From positions 62,001 to 126,000 of the forward strand of contig CASDTX010000025.1 in NCBI GenBank assembly GCA_949283695.1: DNA of 64,000 nt, read 5' to 3'. Shown here one piece after another: positions 1 through 8,891 of the stretch. This DNA comes from an uncultured Eubacteriales bacterium (GTDB taxonomy: Bacteria; Bacillota; Clostridia; Lachnospirales; Lachnospiraceae). Under the pieces are notes generated by a model. The model saw nothing but the letters and a program-made list of their open reading frames with translations, searched no databases and was not told the DNA's origin. Every line of letters begins with the position of its first letter. Position 1 is the first letter of the stretch. A program made the translations under genes and the position numbers.

Positions 1-1
1 C

Positions 2-778
2 ACGAAGGAAGATGGATGGTATATTGACGAGGCAAGGGAGGCAATGGCATCAGGAGAGATCCTATATGCAGGGAAATATAATATGCCGGATTATGAGCAG
101 ATTTTAAATGCGGGATGCGGCCTTGCCATTGAATCTACAATGATTTTACATTCTCCGGAAGTGAAAGAAAAGTTAGAAGATTTTGGGATCCCGGTGCTCG
201 TCGACCGATCCAGTTATGAGAATCATCCTCTGGGACGAACTGAGTGGGTGAAATTATACGGGGTACTGCTGGGGAAAGAACAGGAAGCAGAGGCTGCTTT
301 CGACCTTCAAAAGGCTGCATTGGATTCTGTGATTGAAGAGGAAGGAACGGACAAAACAGTTGCATTTTTTTATATTACTTCGAATGGAACTGTAAACGTA
401 CGCAAATCAAAGGATTATGTACCGAAGATGATCGAATTAGCCGGCGGAAACTATATCTTTGCAGATCTGGGGGATGATACGGCCTCCTCCTCTGTAAATA
501 TGACAATGGAAGAATTCTATGCGGGAGCAAAAGATGCGGACTATTTGATCTATAATAGTACGATTGAGGGCGAGATCTATTCTGTGGAAGAACTGCTGCA
601 GAAAAGCTCTGTTCTCAAGGATTTTAAGGCTGTGGCAGATGGAAATGTGTTCTGCACAACGCAGAATTTCTATCAGGAGTCCATGCAGGCAGGAGAGTTC
701 ATCCTGGATATCCACGCAATGCTTATGACGGAGGAGAAAGCGGATGCAGCGTTTACCTATCTATACAGGCTGGAATAA
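2..778 (+). CDS. ABC transporter substrate-binding protein, BtuF/FecB type (5' end missing)
   Basis: The reading frame is open from base 2, so the N-terminus with its signal peptide lies outside the window; 258 residues are visible. The residues around 190-255 encode a HPLGRTEW stretch typical of the class III periplasmic-binding proteins that capture cobalamin or ferric siderophores. It should sit outside the membrane as a lipoprotein and deliver ligand to the permease encoded next. A FecCD permease and an ATPase follow, and then a complete cobalamin operon, so corrinoid (cobalamin or cobinamide) is the most likely ligand. That is inference from context; heme or siderophore cannot be excluded from sequence alone. 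Confidence 0.85.
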   Translation, partial: TKEDGWYIDEAREAMASGEILYAGKYNMPDYEQILNAGCGLAIESTMILHSPEVKEKLEDFGIPVLVDRSSYENHPLGRTEWVKLYGVLLGKEQEAEAAFDLQKAALDSVIEEEGTDKTVAFFYITSNGTVNVRKSKDYVPKMIELAGGNYIFADLGDDTASSSVNMTMEEFYAGAKDADYLIYNSTIEGEIYSVEELLQKSSVLKDFKAVADGNVFCTTQNFYQESMQAGEFILDIHAMLMTEEKADAAFTYLYRLE

Positions 779-1787
779 GAGAAAGAAATATACGCTGCTT
801 TTCGCAGGCCTTACGGTGCTGGCAGTTGTTTTGTTATTTTCCAATATCAGCATCGGAAGTGTCTCCGTTCCATTCACGGAAGTTCTGAAAAGTCTGACGG
901 GAAAAAGCAGGGAATTAACATTTGACAATATTGTCTGGCAGATCCGGTTTCCACGGGCATTGGCAGCGGCGATCCTGGGCGGCGCGCTGGCATTGTCCGG
1001 CTATTTATTGCAGACCTTTTTTCATAATCCGATTGCCGGTCCCTTTGTGCTGGGGATTTCTTCGGGAGCGAAGCTGGCGGTAGCTCTGATTATGGTTTTT
1101 TTACTTAGAAACGCCATAGAAATCAGTTCTCTTCTGCTGATTTTGGCAGCATTTGCGGGAGCGATGCTTTCGATGGGGTTCGTACTGCTGATCTCAAGAA
1201 AGCTGCGTCAGACGGCAATGCTTGTGGTCAGCGGGATTATGATCGGATATATCTGCTCAGCGATTACTGATTTGGTTGTGACGTTTGCGGACGACTCCGA
1301 TATCGTCAATCTGCATAATTGGTCCATGGGCAGTTTCTCCGGAATTTCCTGGGACAATGTGGCAGTGATGGCGGTTGTCGTATTGCTGACTTCCGGCCTT
1401 GTCTTTCTGATGTCCAAGCCAATTGCGGCTTATCAGATGGGGGAAGTGTATGCGGAAAGTATGGGGGTCAACATTCGTTCTTTCCGCATTGCGCTGGTGC
1501 TGCTGTCCAGTGTCCTTTCTGCCTGTGTGACAGCATTTGCGGGTCCGGTGTCCTTCGTGGGGATTGCAGTTCCGCAGATTGTGAAAAGAATGTTCCATAC
1601 CATGAAGCCGATGATCCTGATCCCGGCCTGCTTTTTAGGGGGAGCGGCATGGTGTCTGTTCTGTGACCTTCTGGCGCGCACCCTGTTTGCGCCGACGGAA
1701 CTTTCGATCAGTACAGTGACAGCGATTTTCGGGGTGCCGGTAGTAATTTATGTAATGATACATCAGAAAAAGGAGAACCTGAATTAA
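744..1787 (+). CDS. FecCD-family permease, probable corrinoid transporter (BtuC-like)
   Basis: A 347-residue, very hydrophobic protein with about nine to ten membrane segments and the FecCD/BtuC signature (LSGYLLQTFFHNPIAGPFVLG region, residues about 80-100). It forms the channel of a binding-protein-dependent importer. The ATG at 744 is preceded by GGAGGAGAA about 5 bases upstream and overlaps the binding-protein gene by 35 bases in another frame, which suggests translational coupling. It is followed after one base by the ATPase gene. The cobalamin assignment rests on the downstream cob/cbi genes; family members also carry iron chelates. Confidence 0.88.
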   Translation: MQRLPIYTGWNKRKKYTLLFAGLTVLAVVLLFSNISIGSVSVPFTEVLKSLTGKSRELTFDNIVWQIRFPRALAAAILGGALALSGYLLQTFFHNPIAGPFVLGISSGAKLAVALIMVFLLRNAIEISSLLLILAAFAGAMLSMGFVLLISRKLRQTAMLVVSGIMIGYICSAITDLVVTFADDSDIVNLHNWSMGSFSGISWDNVAVMAVVVLLTSGLVFLMSKPIAAYQMGEVYAESMGVNIRSFRIALVLLSSVLSACVTAFAGPVSFVGIAVPQIVKRMFHTMKPMILIPACFLGGAAWCLFCDLLARTLFAPTELSISTVTAIFGVPVVIYVMIHQKKENLN

Positions 1788-1788
1788 T

Positions 1789-2907
1789 ATGCAGAATTAC
1801 TTTTTTCGCACCAATAATATGACCGTCGGTTATGATGGGGTTCCTCTGATTAAAGAGATTGAAATCAAACTGAAACAAGGAGAAATTCTGACGCTGATTG
1901 GGCCGAATGGGGCAGGGAAGTCAACCATTCTAAAAAGCATCATGGGACAGCTGGCTCTGCTTGCCGGCACAGTTCTGGTCGAGGACTGCAGGCTGGACGG
2001 AATCTCAGAGAAAGAACGGGCGAAGAAAGTATCTGTTGTGCTGACAGAGCGGATCCATCCGGACATGATGACCTGTGCGGACGTCGTCGAGATGGGCAGA
2101 TATCCATACACAGGACGGCTGGGAATTCTGTCAGAACAAGACCGTATCAAAGTGCGGGAGACAATGGAGCTGGTACAGATTACAGATTTGGCAGAGAAAG
2201 AGTTCTTAACCCTCAGCGACGGGCAGAGACAGCGGGTGATGCTCGCAAAGGCGATCGCTCAGGAGCCGGAGATTCTGGTGCTGGATGAACCGACGTCCTA
2301 TTTAGATATCCGCTATAAGCTGGAATTCTTATCGGTGCTTCAGGAACTGACGAAAAAGAAGAAACTGACAGTGATCATGTCCCTGCACGAGATCGATATG
2401 GCAGAACGGATCTCCGATAAAATTCTATGTGTAAAAGGAGAATTTATCGAACGGTTTGGAACACCGGAGACCGTTTTCGTACCGGGATATATTCACGAGC
2501 TGTACGGAATCAGAACGGGTACGTTTGACGAGCGCTCCGGCAGTCTGGAACTGCCGGCAGTGACAGGAGAGGCAGAGGTATTCGTGATCGCGGGAAACGG
2601 AAGCGGGGCAAAAGTATTCCGCAGATTACAGAGAGAAGGGATTCCATTTGTGGCCGGAATTCTGTGGGAAAACGACAGGGATACTTCTGCCGCAGAAGCG
2701 CTTGCCGCGAAGGTGATAAAGGAAGATGCTTTCTGCAGGATCAAGGCAGAGAAGGTGGAAGAAGCGAAACGGGAAATTGACCGATGCCGGTCCGTGATCT
2801 GTACGCTTTCACATTTTGGAGAGTGGAATCTGGAAAACAAGGAACTGCTGGAATATGCACAGGAAAAAGGAAAACTATGCAGGACTGCAGATTGGGAGAA
2901 GGAGTGA
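1789..2907 (+). CDS. ABC transporter ATP-binding protein (BtuD-like) with extra C-terminal domain
   Basis: 372 residues, against about 250-270 for an ordinary FepC/BtuD ATPase. Residues 1-240 form the nucleotide-binding domain: Walker A GPNGAGKST at 38-46, signature LSDGQRQR at 142-149 (Asp replaces the third-position Gly of LSGGQ), Walker B ILVLDEP at 162-168 and an H-loop near 200 (MSLHEID). Residues about 250-372 are an added domain with alternating hydrophobic strands and a GNGSG turn; I do not recognise it. It powers the importer encoded just upstream. An AGGAGAA ribosome site precedes the ATG. The extension may be regulatory, but that is speculation. Confidence 0.88.
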   Translation: MQNYFFRTNNMTVGYDGVPLIKEIEIKLKQGEILTLIGPNGAGKSTILKSIMGQLALLAGTVLVEDCRLDGISEKERAKKVSVVLTERIHPDMMTCADVVEMGRYPYTGRLGILSEQDRIKVRETMELVQITDLAEKEFLTLSDGQRQRVMLAKAIAQEPEILVLDEPTSYLDIRYKLEFLSVLQELTKKKKLTVIMSLHEIDMAERISDKILCVKGEFIERFGTPETVFVPGYIHELYGIRTGTFDERSGSLELPAVTGEAEVFVIAGNGSGAKVFRRLQREGIPFVAGILWENDRDTSAAEALAAKVIKEDAFCRIKAEKVEEAKREIDRCRSVICTLSHFGEWNLENKELLEYAQEKGKLCRTADWEKE

Positions 2908-2916
2908 GAGATTCAG

Positions 2917-4404
2917 ATGCCGAAAGTAATTATGGTACAGGGAACCATGTCGAATGCCGGAAAAAGTCTGATATGCGCGGGGCTTTGCCGGATTTTTGCC
3001 CAGGATGGATATCGGGCGGTGCCGTTCAAGTCTCAGAACATGGCTCTTAATTCTTACATTACGGAGGAAGGGCTGGAGATGGGACGGGCACAGGTGATGC
3101 AGGCAGAAGCCGCAAAAGTAACGCCGCTGGTGTGCATGAATCCCATTCTGTTAAAGCCTACGACCGATATGGGAACCCAGGTAATTGTAAACGGCGAAGT
3201 TCTTGGAAATATGTCTGCAAAAGACTATTTTCAATATAAAAAGAATCTGATTCCGGAGATTGAGAAAGCTTTCCGGAAACTGCAGTCACTGGCAGATATC
3301 ATTGTGATTGAAGGTGCAGGGAGTCCGGCGGAAATCAATCTGAAAGAAAATGATATTGTAAATATGGGACTGGCGGAACTTGTGGACGCTCCGGTGCTTT
3401 TGGCAGGGGACATTGACAGAGGCGGTGTATTTGCGCAGCTTCTGGGTACACTGATGCTCCTGGAACCGAAGGAAAAGGAGCGGGTCAAAGGACTGATTAT
3501 CAATAAATTTCGGGGAGATAAAACGATCCTGGATCCGGGAATTGCCATGATAGAAGAACTGGGGAAGGTTCCGGTGGCAGGAGTTGTACCTTATATGCAG
3601 ATCTCATTAGAAGATGAAGACAGCCTGACCCCGCGGTTTGAGAAACGAGAGAGAGGGACGATTGATTTAGCAGTAATACGTTATCCGAGAATCTCTAATT
3701 TTACAGATTTTTATGTGTTCGAACAAGACGAGAATCTTGCGGTCCGATATGTGACATCGGCCGCAGAACTTGGAGATCCGGATCTGATCATCCTGCCGGG
3801 AACGAAAAACACAATGGGGGATTTGAAATGGCTGAGGGAAAGCGGCCTGGAGGCGGCGATTAAGAAGAAGTCACAGGAAACGATTGTCTTTGGCATCTGC
3901 GGCGGTTATCAGATGCTGGGGAAGAAGATCGCGGATCCGCAGGGGGTAGAAGAAGGGGGAACCCTCCGGGGAATGGAGCTTCTGCCGATTGAAACAGTTT
4001 TGAAACAGGAAAAGGTCAGAGTTCAGAAAAGAGCCGTGCTGCATGAAGTACAGGGAACCCTTTCCTGCCTGAATGAGAAAGAAGTCCGGGGATATGAGAT
4101 TCATATGGGTGAGACGAACATTCTGAGAGACGGGGAGGCGGCACAGAAGGCGGCCGGCTCGGTCCTCCTCTCTGAGGGCAATGTGTACGGAACGTATCTT
4201 CACGGAATATTTGATGCGGAGGGAGTGGCGCCTGCTTTGATTCATATGCTGGCAGAGCGGAAAGGACTGCATTTTGATCATGCAGGTATGCTCTCCTACG
4301 CACAGTTTAAAGAAACGCAGTACGAGAAATTAGCAGATACTCTGCGGGAATATCTGGATATGGAATTTATCTACGGGATACTCAGAGAATCCCGCCTTGT
4401 ATAG
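2917..4404 (+). CDS. cobQ: Cobyric acid synthase (CobQ/CbiP)
   Basis: 495 residues, the usual length. It amidates side chains b, d, e and g of adenosylcobyrinic a,c-diamide with glutamine and ATP, giving adenosylcobyric acid. An N-terminal BioD-like ATPase domain starts with a modified P-loop (GTMSNAGKS, residues 9-17) and QNMALNSY follows. The C-terminal class I-like amidotransferase has the nucleophile in [11 protein letters not shown] (about 325-335) and a late conserved His in YLHGIFD (about 428). It lies 9 bases after the transporter ATPase gene and begins the biosynthetic part of the operon. Separate from the other amidating enzyme, CbiA, at the far end of the operon. Confidence 0.95.
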   Translation: MPKVIMVQGTMSNAGKSLICAGLCRIFAQDGYRAVPFKSQNMALNSYITEEGLEMGRAQVMQAEAAKVTPLVCMNPILLKPTTDMGTQVIVNGEVLGNMSAKDYFQYKKNLIPEIEKAFRKLQSLADIIVIEGAGSPAEINLKENDIVNMGLAELVDAPVLLAGDIDRGGVFAQLLGTLMLLEPKEKERVKGLIINKFRGDKTILDPGIAMIEELGKVPVAGVVPYMQISLEDEDSLTPRFEKRERGTIDLAVIRYPRISNFTDFYVFEQDENLAVRYVTSAAELGDPDLIILPGTKNTMGDLKWLRESGLEAAIKKKSQETIVFGICGGYQMLGKKIADPQGVEEGGTLRGMELLPIETVLKQEKVRVQKRAVLHEVQGTLSCLNEKEVRGYEIHMGETNILRDGEAAQKAAGSVLLSEGNVYGTYLHGIFDAEGVAPALIHMLAERKGLHFDHAGMLSYAQFKETQYEKLADTLREYLDMEFIYGILRESRLV

Positions 4405-4466
4405 AGAAAATCACGCAGACAGATGAGTGCAGAGAAGGAAAAATTGGAAAGAGGCAGAACGGTCAG

Positions 4467-5528
4467 ATGACAAGAGAAGAATTCGAGGCATTAAAAATAG
4501 AAAAACCGCCGCAGGAGATATTCAGCCAGATAAAATCAGAGTGGGACAATATGGCGAAACCATTGGACGGGATGGGAAGATTCGAAGAGCTGACGGCCCA
4601 GATCGGCGCGATCCTCGGCAGTGTGCACTTTGATATCCATAAAAAGGCAGTCGTCGTGATGTGTGCTGACAATGGAATTGTAGAAGAAGGCGTCAGCCAG
4701 TCCGGGCAGGAAGTGACATTCGCAGTATCGAGTGTTATGGGGAACTATCAAACCTCTGTGGGAAAGATGGCAAGAAGCATTGCTGCTGATATCATCCCGG
4801 TGGATGTGGGCATTCATTATAATGGAAAAATCCCGGGTCTGTTGGACAGAAAGATTGCGCCGGGGACGAAAAATTTCAGAAAGGAACCGGCCATGACAGA
4901 GGCGGAAACGCTCGCTGCCATTCAGACGGGAATCGAGCTGGCGGCAGACTGCAGGCAGAAAGGGTATCACTTAATTGCTGCCGGAGAAATGGGGATCGGA
5001 AATACTACTACAAGCAGTGCCGTCGCGGCGGCTATGACAGGGTGCAGTGTGGAACTGACTGCCGGGCGCGGGGCCGGATTAAGCGATGCAGGACTGCAGA
5101 GGAAACAGCAGGTGATCAGAGAGGCATTGGAGAAGTATCAATTCAAACAAGAAGAGACTCTCCGCATCCTATCCACGGTGGGAGGATTTGACATTGCAGC
5201 CATGACGGGGCTGTACATCGGCGGCGCGCTCTGTCACTTGCCGGTGGTTCTGGACGGCGTGATCAGTACAGTCGCGGCATTGGCGGCAGAGCGGCTGAAG
5301 CCGGGAGTCCGGGAGTTTCTGATTCCCTCTCATAGAAGTAAAGAGCCTGCCGCAGAGCTGATGTTAAAGGAATTGAGGATGCAGCCCGTCATTGACGCAT
5401 CGCTTGCGCTGGGGGAAGGAACCGGCGCGGTGATGATGTTCGGCCTGCTCGACCTGGCAATGGCACTTTATCAGAGCGGCACGTCGTTCTCTGAGATGGA
5501 GATCGAACCATATACAAGATTTGAATGA
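4467..5528 (+). CDS. cobT: Nicotinate-nucleotide--dimethylbenzimidazole phosphoribosyltransferase (CobT)
   Basis: 353 residues, full length. It activates the lower-ligand base (5,6-dimethylbenzimidazole or another benzimidazole, purine or phenolic base) by moving ribose-5-phosphate from nicotinate mononucleotide. Family landmarks include GEMGIGNTTTSSA in the middle and a GEGTGAVM segment near residue 315 that carries the catalytic glutamate in characterised enzymes. The gap before it (62 bases) is the largest inside this part of the operon. No base-synthesis gene (bluB or bza) is in the window, so the native lower ligand cannot be told from this sequence. Confidence 0.96.
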   Translation: MTREEFEALKIEKPPQEIFSQIKSEWDNMAKPLDGMGRFEELTAQIGAILGSVHFDIHKKAVVVMCADNGIVEEGVSQSGQEVTFAVSSVMGNYQTSVGKMARSIAADIIPVDVGIHYNGKIPGLLDRKIAPGTKNFRKEPAMTEAETLAAIQTGIELAADCRQKGYHLIAAGEMGIGNTTTSSAVAAAMTGCSVELTAGRGAGLSDAGLQRKQQVIREALEKYQFKQEETLRILSTVGGFDIAAMTGLYIGGALCHLPVVLDGVISTVAALAAERLKPGVREFLIPSHRSKEPAAELMLKELRMQPVIDASLALGEGTGAVMMFGLLDLAMALYQSGTSFSEMEIEPYTRFE

Positions 5529-5545
5529 GATAAGAGGGACAGGCA

Positions 5546-6091
5546 ATGGTGACGTTGATTATTGGCGGAAGCAGCAGCGGAAAATCCGCATATGCCGAAC
5601 AACTGTTATATGAGAATTCAGATGCGAAAGCGAAATATTATCTTGCTGCCATGCAGGCTGCGGATGACGACGCGAGAAAAAGAGTGGAGCGTCATAAGAA
5701 ACTTCGGCGGGGCAAAGGCTTTCTGACCATTGAGCAGCCCAGGGATGTGGATCAGGCGGTACGGCAGATGGAAGGTGCTGAATATGCAGTCTTACTCGAG
5801 TGTATGTCGAACCTGACAGCCAACGAAATGTTTGGGGAACAGATGCGTTCCGCAGAAGAGACGGCAGAAAAGATCCTGGCAGATCTTGCCAGGCTTCGGG
5901 CAGAGGTCAGAGATCTGATCATTGTGACAAACAATGTTTTTGAGGATGGGATTCTCTATGACAGCAGTACGATGGAATATCTGAAAGCACTGGGGGAAAT
6001 CAACCAAAGACTTGCTAGGGAAGCTGAGAAGGTGGTGGAGGTAGTCGTCGGCATTCCCATAGTGATCAAAGAGGGGAGCGACAGAAGATGA
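5546..6091 (+). CDS. cobU: Adenosylcobinamide kinase/guanylyltransferase-like (CobU), first copy
   Basis: 181 residues, normal CobU length. CobU phosphorylates adenosylcobinamide and then attaches GMP, ready for nucleotide-loop assembly. The P-loop GGSSSGKS (7-14) is intact, and His50 in VERHKK lies where the guanylylated histidine of enterobacterial CobU is. The usual [ST]NEVGxGIVP segment is replaced by TNNVFEDGILYD, a clear departure from the family. The second, shorter CobU-like gene two positions downstream keeps that segment but has lost others, so the two may work together. The end overlaps cobS by ATGA. Confidence 0.88.
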   Translation: MVTLIIGGSSSGKSAYAEQLLYENSDAKAKYYLAAMQAADDDARKRVERHKKLRRGKGFLTIEQPRDVDQAVRQMEGAEYAVLLECMSNLTANEMFGEQMRSAEETAEKILADLARLRAEVRDLIIVTNNVFEDGILYDSSTMEYLKALGEINQRLAREAEKVVEVVVGIPIVIKEGSDRR

Positions 6092-6849
6092 GGCTTATGA
6101 AATCATGTGCAATCGCTTTTTCCCTATATTCGAGAATTCCGATGCCGCAGTTTCAGTGGAAGAAAGAGGAGATGAAATATGTTCTGTGCTTCTTTCCGTG
6201 GATTGGAGCGGTCATCGGTCTGTGCGTGGCCGGCTGGGCCTGGCTCTGCCGGACATTTCAGATTGGCAGCACTGCTTATGTGCTGATCGGGACAGCACTG
6301 CCGATTCTCCTTACAGGTGGGTTTCATGTGGACGGCTTTATGGATACCATGGATGCCCTACATTCCTATCAGAGCAGGGAGCGGAAGCTGGAGATCTTGA
6401 AAGATTCCCATATTGGCGCATTTTCCGTGATTATGCTCCTTCTGTATTATCTGATTTATCTGGCAGCGTTCTCGGGGATTCAGAGTGAAAAGGCACTGGT
6501 CATGGTTGGGATGGGATTTGTTCTTTCAAGATGTCTCAGCGGGATCGGAGTGGTGACACTGCGCCCGGCGAAAGAAGATGGTCTGCTTAGAAGCTGTTCG
6601 GACAGTGCGGAGAAGAAGGGCGTGCTTGCGGCACTTATTGTGCAGCTTGTGCTGTGCTGCGCGGGGATGCTGGCATGGTCCTGGCGTATGGGGATCCTGG
6701 TACTGGCGGGCGCGGCAGGCAGCTTCCTGTACTATCGCTGCCGCAGTTATAAAGAGTTTGGCGGAATTACAGGAGATACAGCAGGATATTTTCTGCTGCT
6801 CTGCGAGGCGGCTGTTGTAATTGCCGCGGCATTGGGAGGGAAATGTTAA
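6088..6849 (+). CDS. cobS: Adenosylcobinamide-GDP ribazoletransferase (CobS)
   Basis: 253 residues with several membrane spans. CobS joins adenosylcobinamide-GDP with alpha-ribazole (or its phosphate) in the membrane, giving adenosylcobalamin (phosphate). The family metal/phosphate motif DGFMDTMDA is at 82-90, after a GGFHV lead. The start overlaps cobU by four bases (ATGA), and its stop overlaps the next start (TAATG), so translation is probably coupled through all three genes. Confidence 0.95.
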   Translation: MRLMKSCAIAFSLYSRIPMPQFQWKKEEMKYVLCFFPWIGAVIGLCVAGWAWLCRTFQIGSTAYVLIGTALPILLTGGFHVDGFMDTMDALHSYQSRERKLEILKDSHIGAFSVIMLLLYYLIYLAAFSGIQSEKALVMVGMGFVLSRCLSGIGVVTLRPAKEDGLLRSCSDSAEKKGVLAALIVQLVLCCAGMLAWSWRMGILVLAGAAGSFLYYRCRSYKEFGGITGDTAGYFLLLCEAAVVIAAALGGKC

Positions 6850-7235
6850 TGGAATTGTATATCGGCGGCTGCGCCCAAGGAAAATTAGAATATGTTCTGC
6901 GGACCCATCAGGGAGAACCGTTGGAGGTGATTGATGGAGGCAGCGTCGGGGAGCCGGCAGGTACTCCGGGGAACAAAGTTGTTTTTCATCATTTCCATCT
7001 GTGGGTCAAGAAACTGCTGGAAGAGAACAAAGATCCGAGGCAGCAGACAGAACAATTGATAAAGCAGCATGACAGCTGCATCATTATCAGCGACGAGGTC
7101 GGGAATGGAATCGTGCCCATGGAACAGAAGGAGAGAGACTACAGAGAGGAACTGGGGCGTATTCAGATCGAGCTGGCAGCAAAAGCAGAAAGGGTAGAAC
7201 GTGTAGTATGCGGAATCGGACAGCGGCTCAAATAA
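6849..7235 (+). CDS. Short degenerate CobU paralogue
   Basis: 128 residues from the ATG at 6849, chosen because GGGAGGG ends 8 bases before it and it overlaps the cobS stop as TAATG; an in-frame ATG six bases earlier would sit too close to that site. It aligns by eye with the ends of CobU: a P-loop-like GGCAQGKL (6-13) where the final Ser/Thr is Leu, then SDEVGNGIVP and a C-terminal helix with ERVVCGI. The middle portion with the guanylylated His of CobU is absent. Catalysis alone seems unlikely; a partner role for the first CobU is inference. The pattern is a subfunctionalised or decaying duplicate under retained reading frame. Confidence 0.8.
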   Translation: MELYIGGCAQGKLEYVLRTHQGEPLEVIDGGSVGEPAGTPGNKVVFHHFHLWVKKLLEENKDPRQQTEQLIKQHDSCIIISDEVGNGIVPMEQKERDYREELGRIQIELAAKAERVERVVCGIGQRLK

Positions 7236-7255
7236 CAGCCGAGACAGTGGACGCC

Positions 7256-7861
7256 ATGGAAGTGGAACTGATGCTGATCCGCCATGGCGCGGCGAAGTCA
7301 AACTTGGAACACCGATATTTGGGATTCACAGACGAGCCGTTGGCGGAGGAAGGACGGGAGCAGTTACAGAGAAGAAAAGAAGAAGGCGTGTATGGAACGC
7401 CGCAGGGGTTATATGTCAGCCCCATGCTTCGGTGCCGGCAGACTGCCGCAATCCTTTTCCCCTCCCTGGAATCCCAATGCATCCCGGAATGGACGGAAAT
7501 CGATTTTGGGCTTTTCGAGGGGAAGACCTATCAGGAGCTCAGCGGGAATCAGGCATATCAGGCCTGGATCGAGAGCGGAGGAACCCTGCCGTTCCCGGAG
7601 GGAGAAGGGCAGGAGGAGTTCAAACGCCGGGTCAGGAAAGGATTTGCCGCGCTGCTGTCTTCCCTGCAGAAGCCGGAGCAAAGGGATTCGAAAATAAAAA
7701 TCGCCGCAGTGGTTCACGGCGGAACGATTATGGCACTGTGCAGCACCTTGTTTGAGGGGGACTATTTTGATTATCAGATCAAGTGCGGGGAAGGCTTTCT
7801 GTGCCGTTTCTTATATGTGAACGAAACGATAAAAACTTTGGAGTTGAGACGATTGTGTTAA
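7256..7861 (+). CDS. cobC: Histidine phosphatase, probable alpha-ribazole-phosphatase (CobC)
   Basis: 201 residues from the ATG at 7256. The phosphoglycerate-mutase-like RHG triad is at 9-11 (LMLIRHG), and the second catalytic His lies in AAVVHGGT near 155. CobC removes the phosphate from alpha-ribazole phosphate or cobalamin phosphate. The start is uncertain: an ATG at 7208 in the same frame would add 16 residues and overlap the previous gene; I prefer 7256 because family members begin just before the first strand. Its stop overlaps the cbiB start. The specific role comes from operon context; the fold alone covers many phosphatases. Confidence 0.87.
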   Translation: MEVELMLIRHGAAKSNLEHRYLGFTDEPLAEEGREQLQRRKEEGVYGTPQGLYVSPMLRCRQTAAILFPSLESQCIPEWTEIDFGLFEGKTYQELSGNQAYQAWIESGGTLPFPEGEGQEEFKRRVRKGFAALLSSLQKPEQRDSKIKIAAVVHGGTIMALCSTLFEGDYFDYQIKCGEGFLCRFLYVNETIKTLELRRLC

Positions 7862-8817
7862 TGTATCATATGACGGCGTTCCTTGCGGGATTTCTTCTGG
7901 ATCTGCTGTTCGGGGATCCGGCCTGGCTTCCCCATCCGGTGCGCCTGATCGGATGGCTGATTACGAAATTAGAACATCTGCTGTACCGTGACAGCGCCCC
8001 CCTGCTTCGGGGCAGTATTTTGACGGGATTGGTTTTGATTTGCACCGGGGCGGTATCAGGCGGAGTCTTGCTGGGCGCGTATGCGCTCAGCCCCATTGTG
8101 GGAGTCGTGGCGGAAACTGTCATGACCTATCAGATCCTGGCTGTGAAATGTCTGAAAGCAGAGAGTATGAAAGTTTATGACAGGCTGGTAAATGGGACGC
8201 TGGAAGAAGCCAGAAGAGCGGTTTCTATGATTGTCGGCAGAGATACCGCATGTCTTGATGAGGCAGGGGTGACAAAAGCAGCAGTCGAAACGGTCGCGGA
8301 GAATACTTCGGATGGGGTGGTTGCCCCCATGATTTATCTGGCGGTCGGCGGACCGATTTTGGGATTTGTATATAAAGCAGTCAACACGATGGATTCGATG
8401 ATCGGATATAAAAATGACCGCTACCGGTATTTTGGGCGGACAGCGGCAAAGCTGGATGACGCGGTGAACTACATACCATCCAGAATCAGCGCATGGCTGA
8501 TGATTCTGTCTGCCTTTCTCTTGGGGAAGGATTTTGACGGGAGGAGGGCCTACCGGATCTTCCGCAGAGACAGCCGGAAGCATGCAAGCCCGAATTCCGC
8601 ACAGACGGAATCCGTGTGCGCAGGAGCATTGGGAGTGCGGCTGGCAGGCGATGCCAGCTATTTTGGGCAAGTGGTGCGAAAACCTTATATCGGATCTGAG
8701 TGCAGACCGATACAGCCGGCAGATATTAAGCGTGCGAACCAGCTGTTATATCTGACGGCAGGACTCTGTGAGGGGGCCTGTCTGATCCTCTTATGGATCG
8801 CAGGGTGTGTCCTTTGA
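7861..8817 (+). CDS. cbiB: Adenosylcobinamide-phosphate synthase (CbiB)
   Basis: 318 residues from the ATG in the TAATG overlap with cobC, which fits the family start (short hydrophobic head, then LLFGDP, HPVRLIG at about 17-30). An upstream in-frame start at 7783 would add 26 residues lying wholly inside cobC and is unlikely. CbiB is a membrane protein that attaches (R)-1-amino-2-propanol phosphate to adenosylcobyric acid. Family blocks seen include AVETVAENTSDGVVAP and KAVNTMDSMIGYKN in the middle. The amine partner is made by the CobD-like enzyme encoded next, after a short repeat array. Confidence 0.94.
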   Translation: MYHMTAFLAGFLLDLLFGDPAWLPHPVRLIGWLITKLEHLLYRDSAPLLRGSILTGLVLICTGAVSGGVLLGAYALSPIVGVVAETVMTYQILAVKCLKAESMKVYDRLVNGTLEEARRAVSMIVGRDTACLDEAGVTKAAVETVAENTSDGVVAPMIYLAVGGPILGFVYKAVNTMDSMIGYKNDRYRYFGRTAAKLDDAVNYIPSRISAWLMILSAFLLGKDFDGRRAYRIFRRDSRKHASPNSAQTESVCAGALGVRLAGDASYFGQVVRKPYIGSECRPIQPADIKRANQLLYLTAGLCEGACLILLWIAGCVL

Positions 8818-8820
8818 CGG

Positions 8821-8877
8821 AATGAATTTCGAATCAGGAAATGAGTTTCGAATCAGCAAATGAATTTTGAATCAGGA
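8821..8877 (+). repeat. Three 19-bp direct repeats before cobD
   Basis: Three adjacent 19-base units start at 8821, 8840 and 8859, each of the form AATGAATTTCGAATCAGGA with one or two changes. A fourth begins (AATGAGG) and merges into the cobD ribosome site GAGGTGG. They fill nearly all of the 74 bases between cbiB and cobD, the widest gap in this half of the operon. No coding purpose is evident. Confidence 0.9.
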
Positions 8878-8891
8878 AATGAGGTGGCTGA

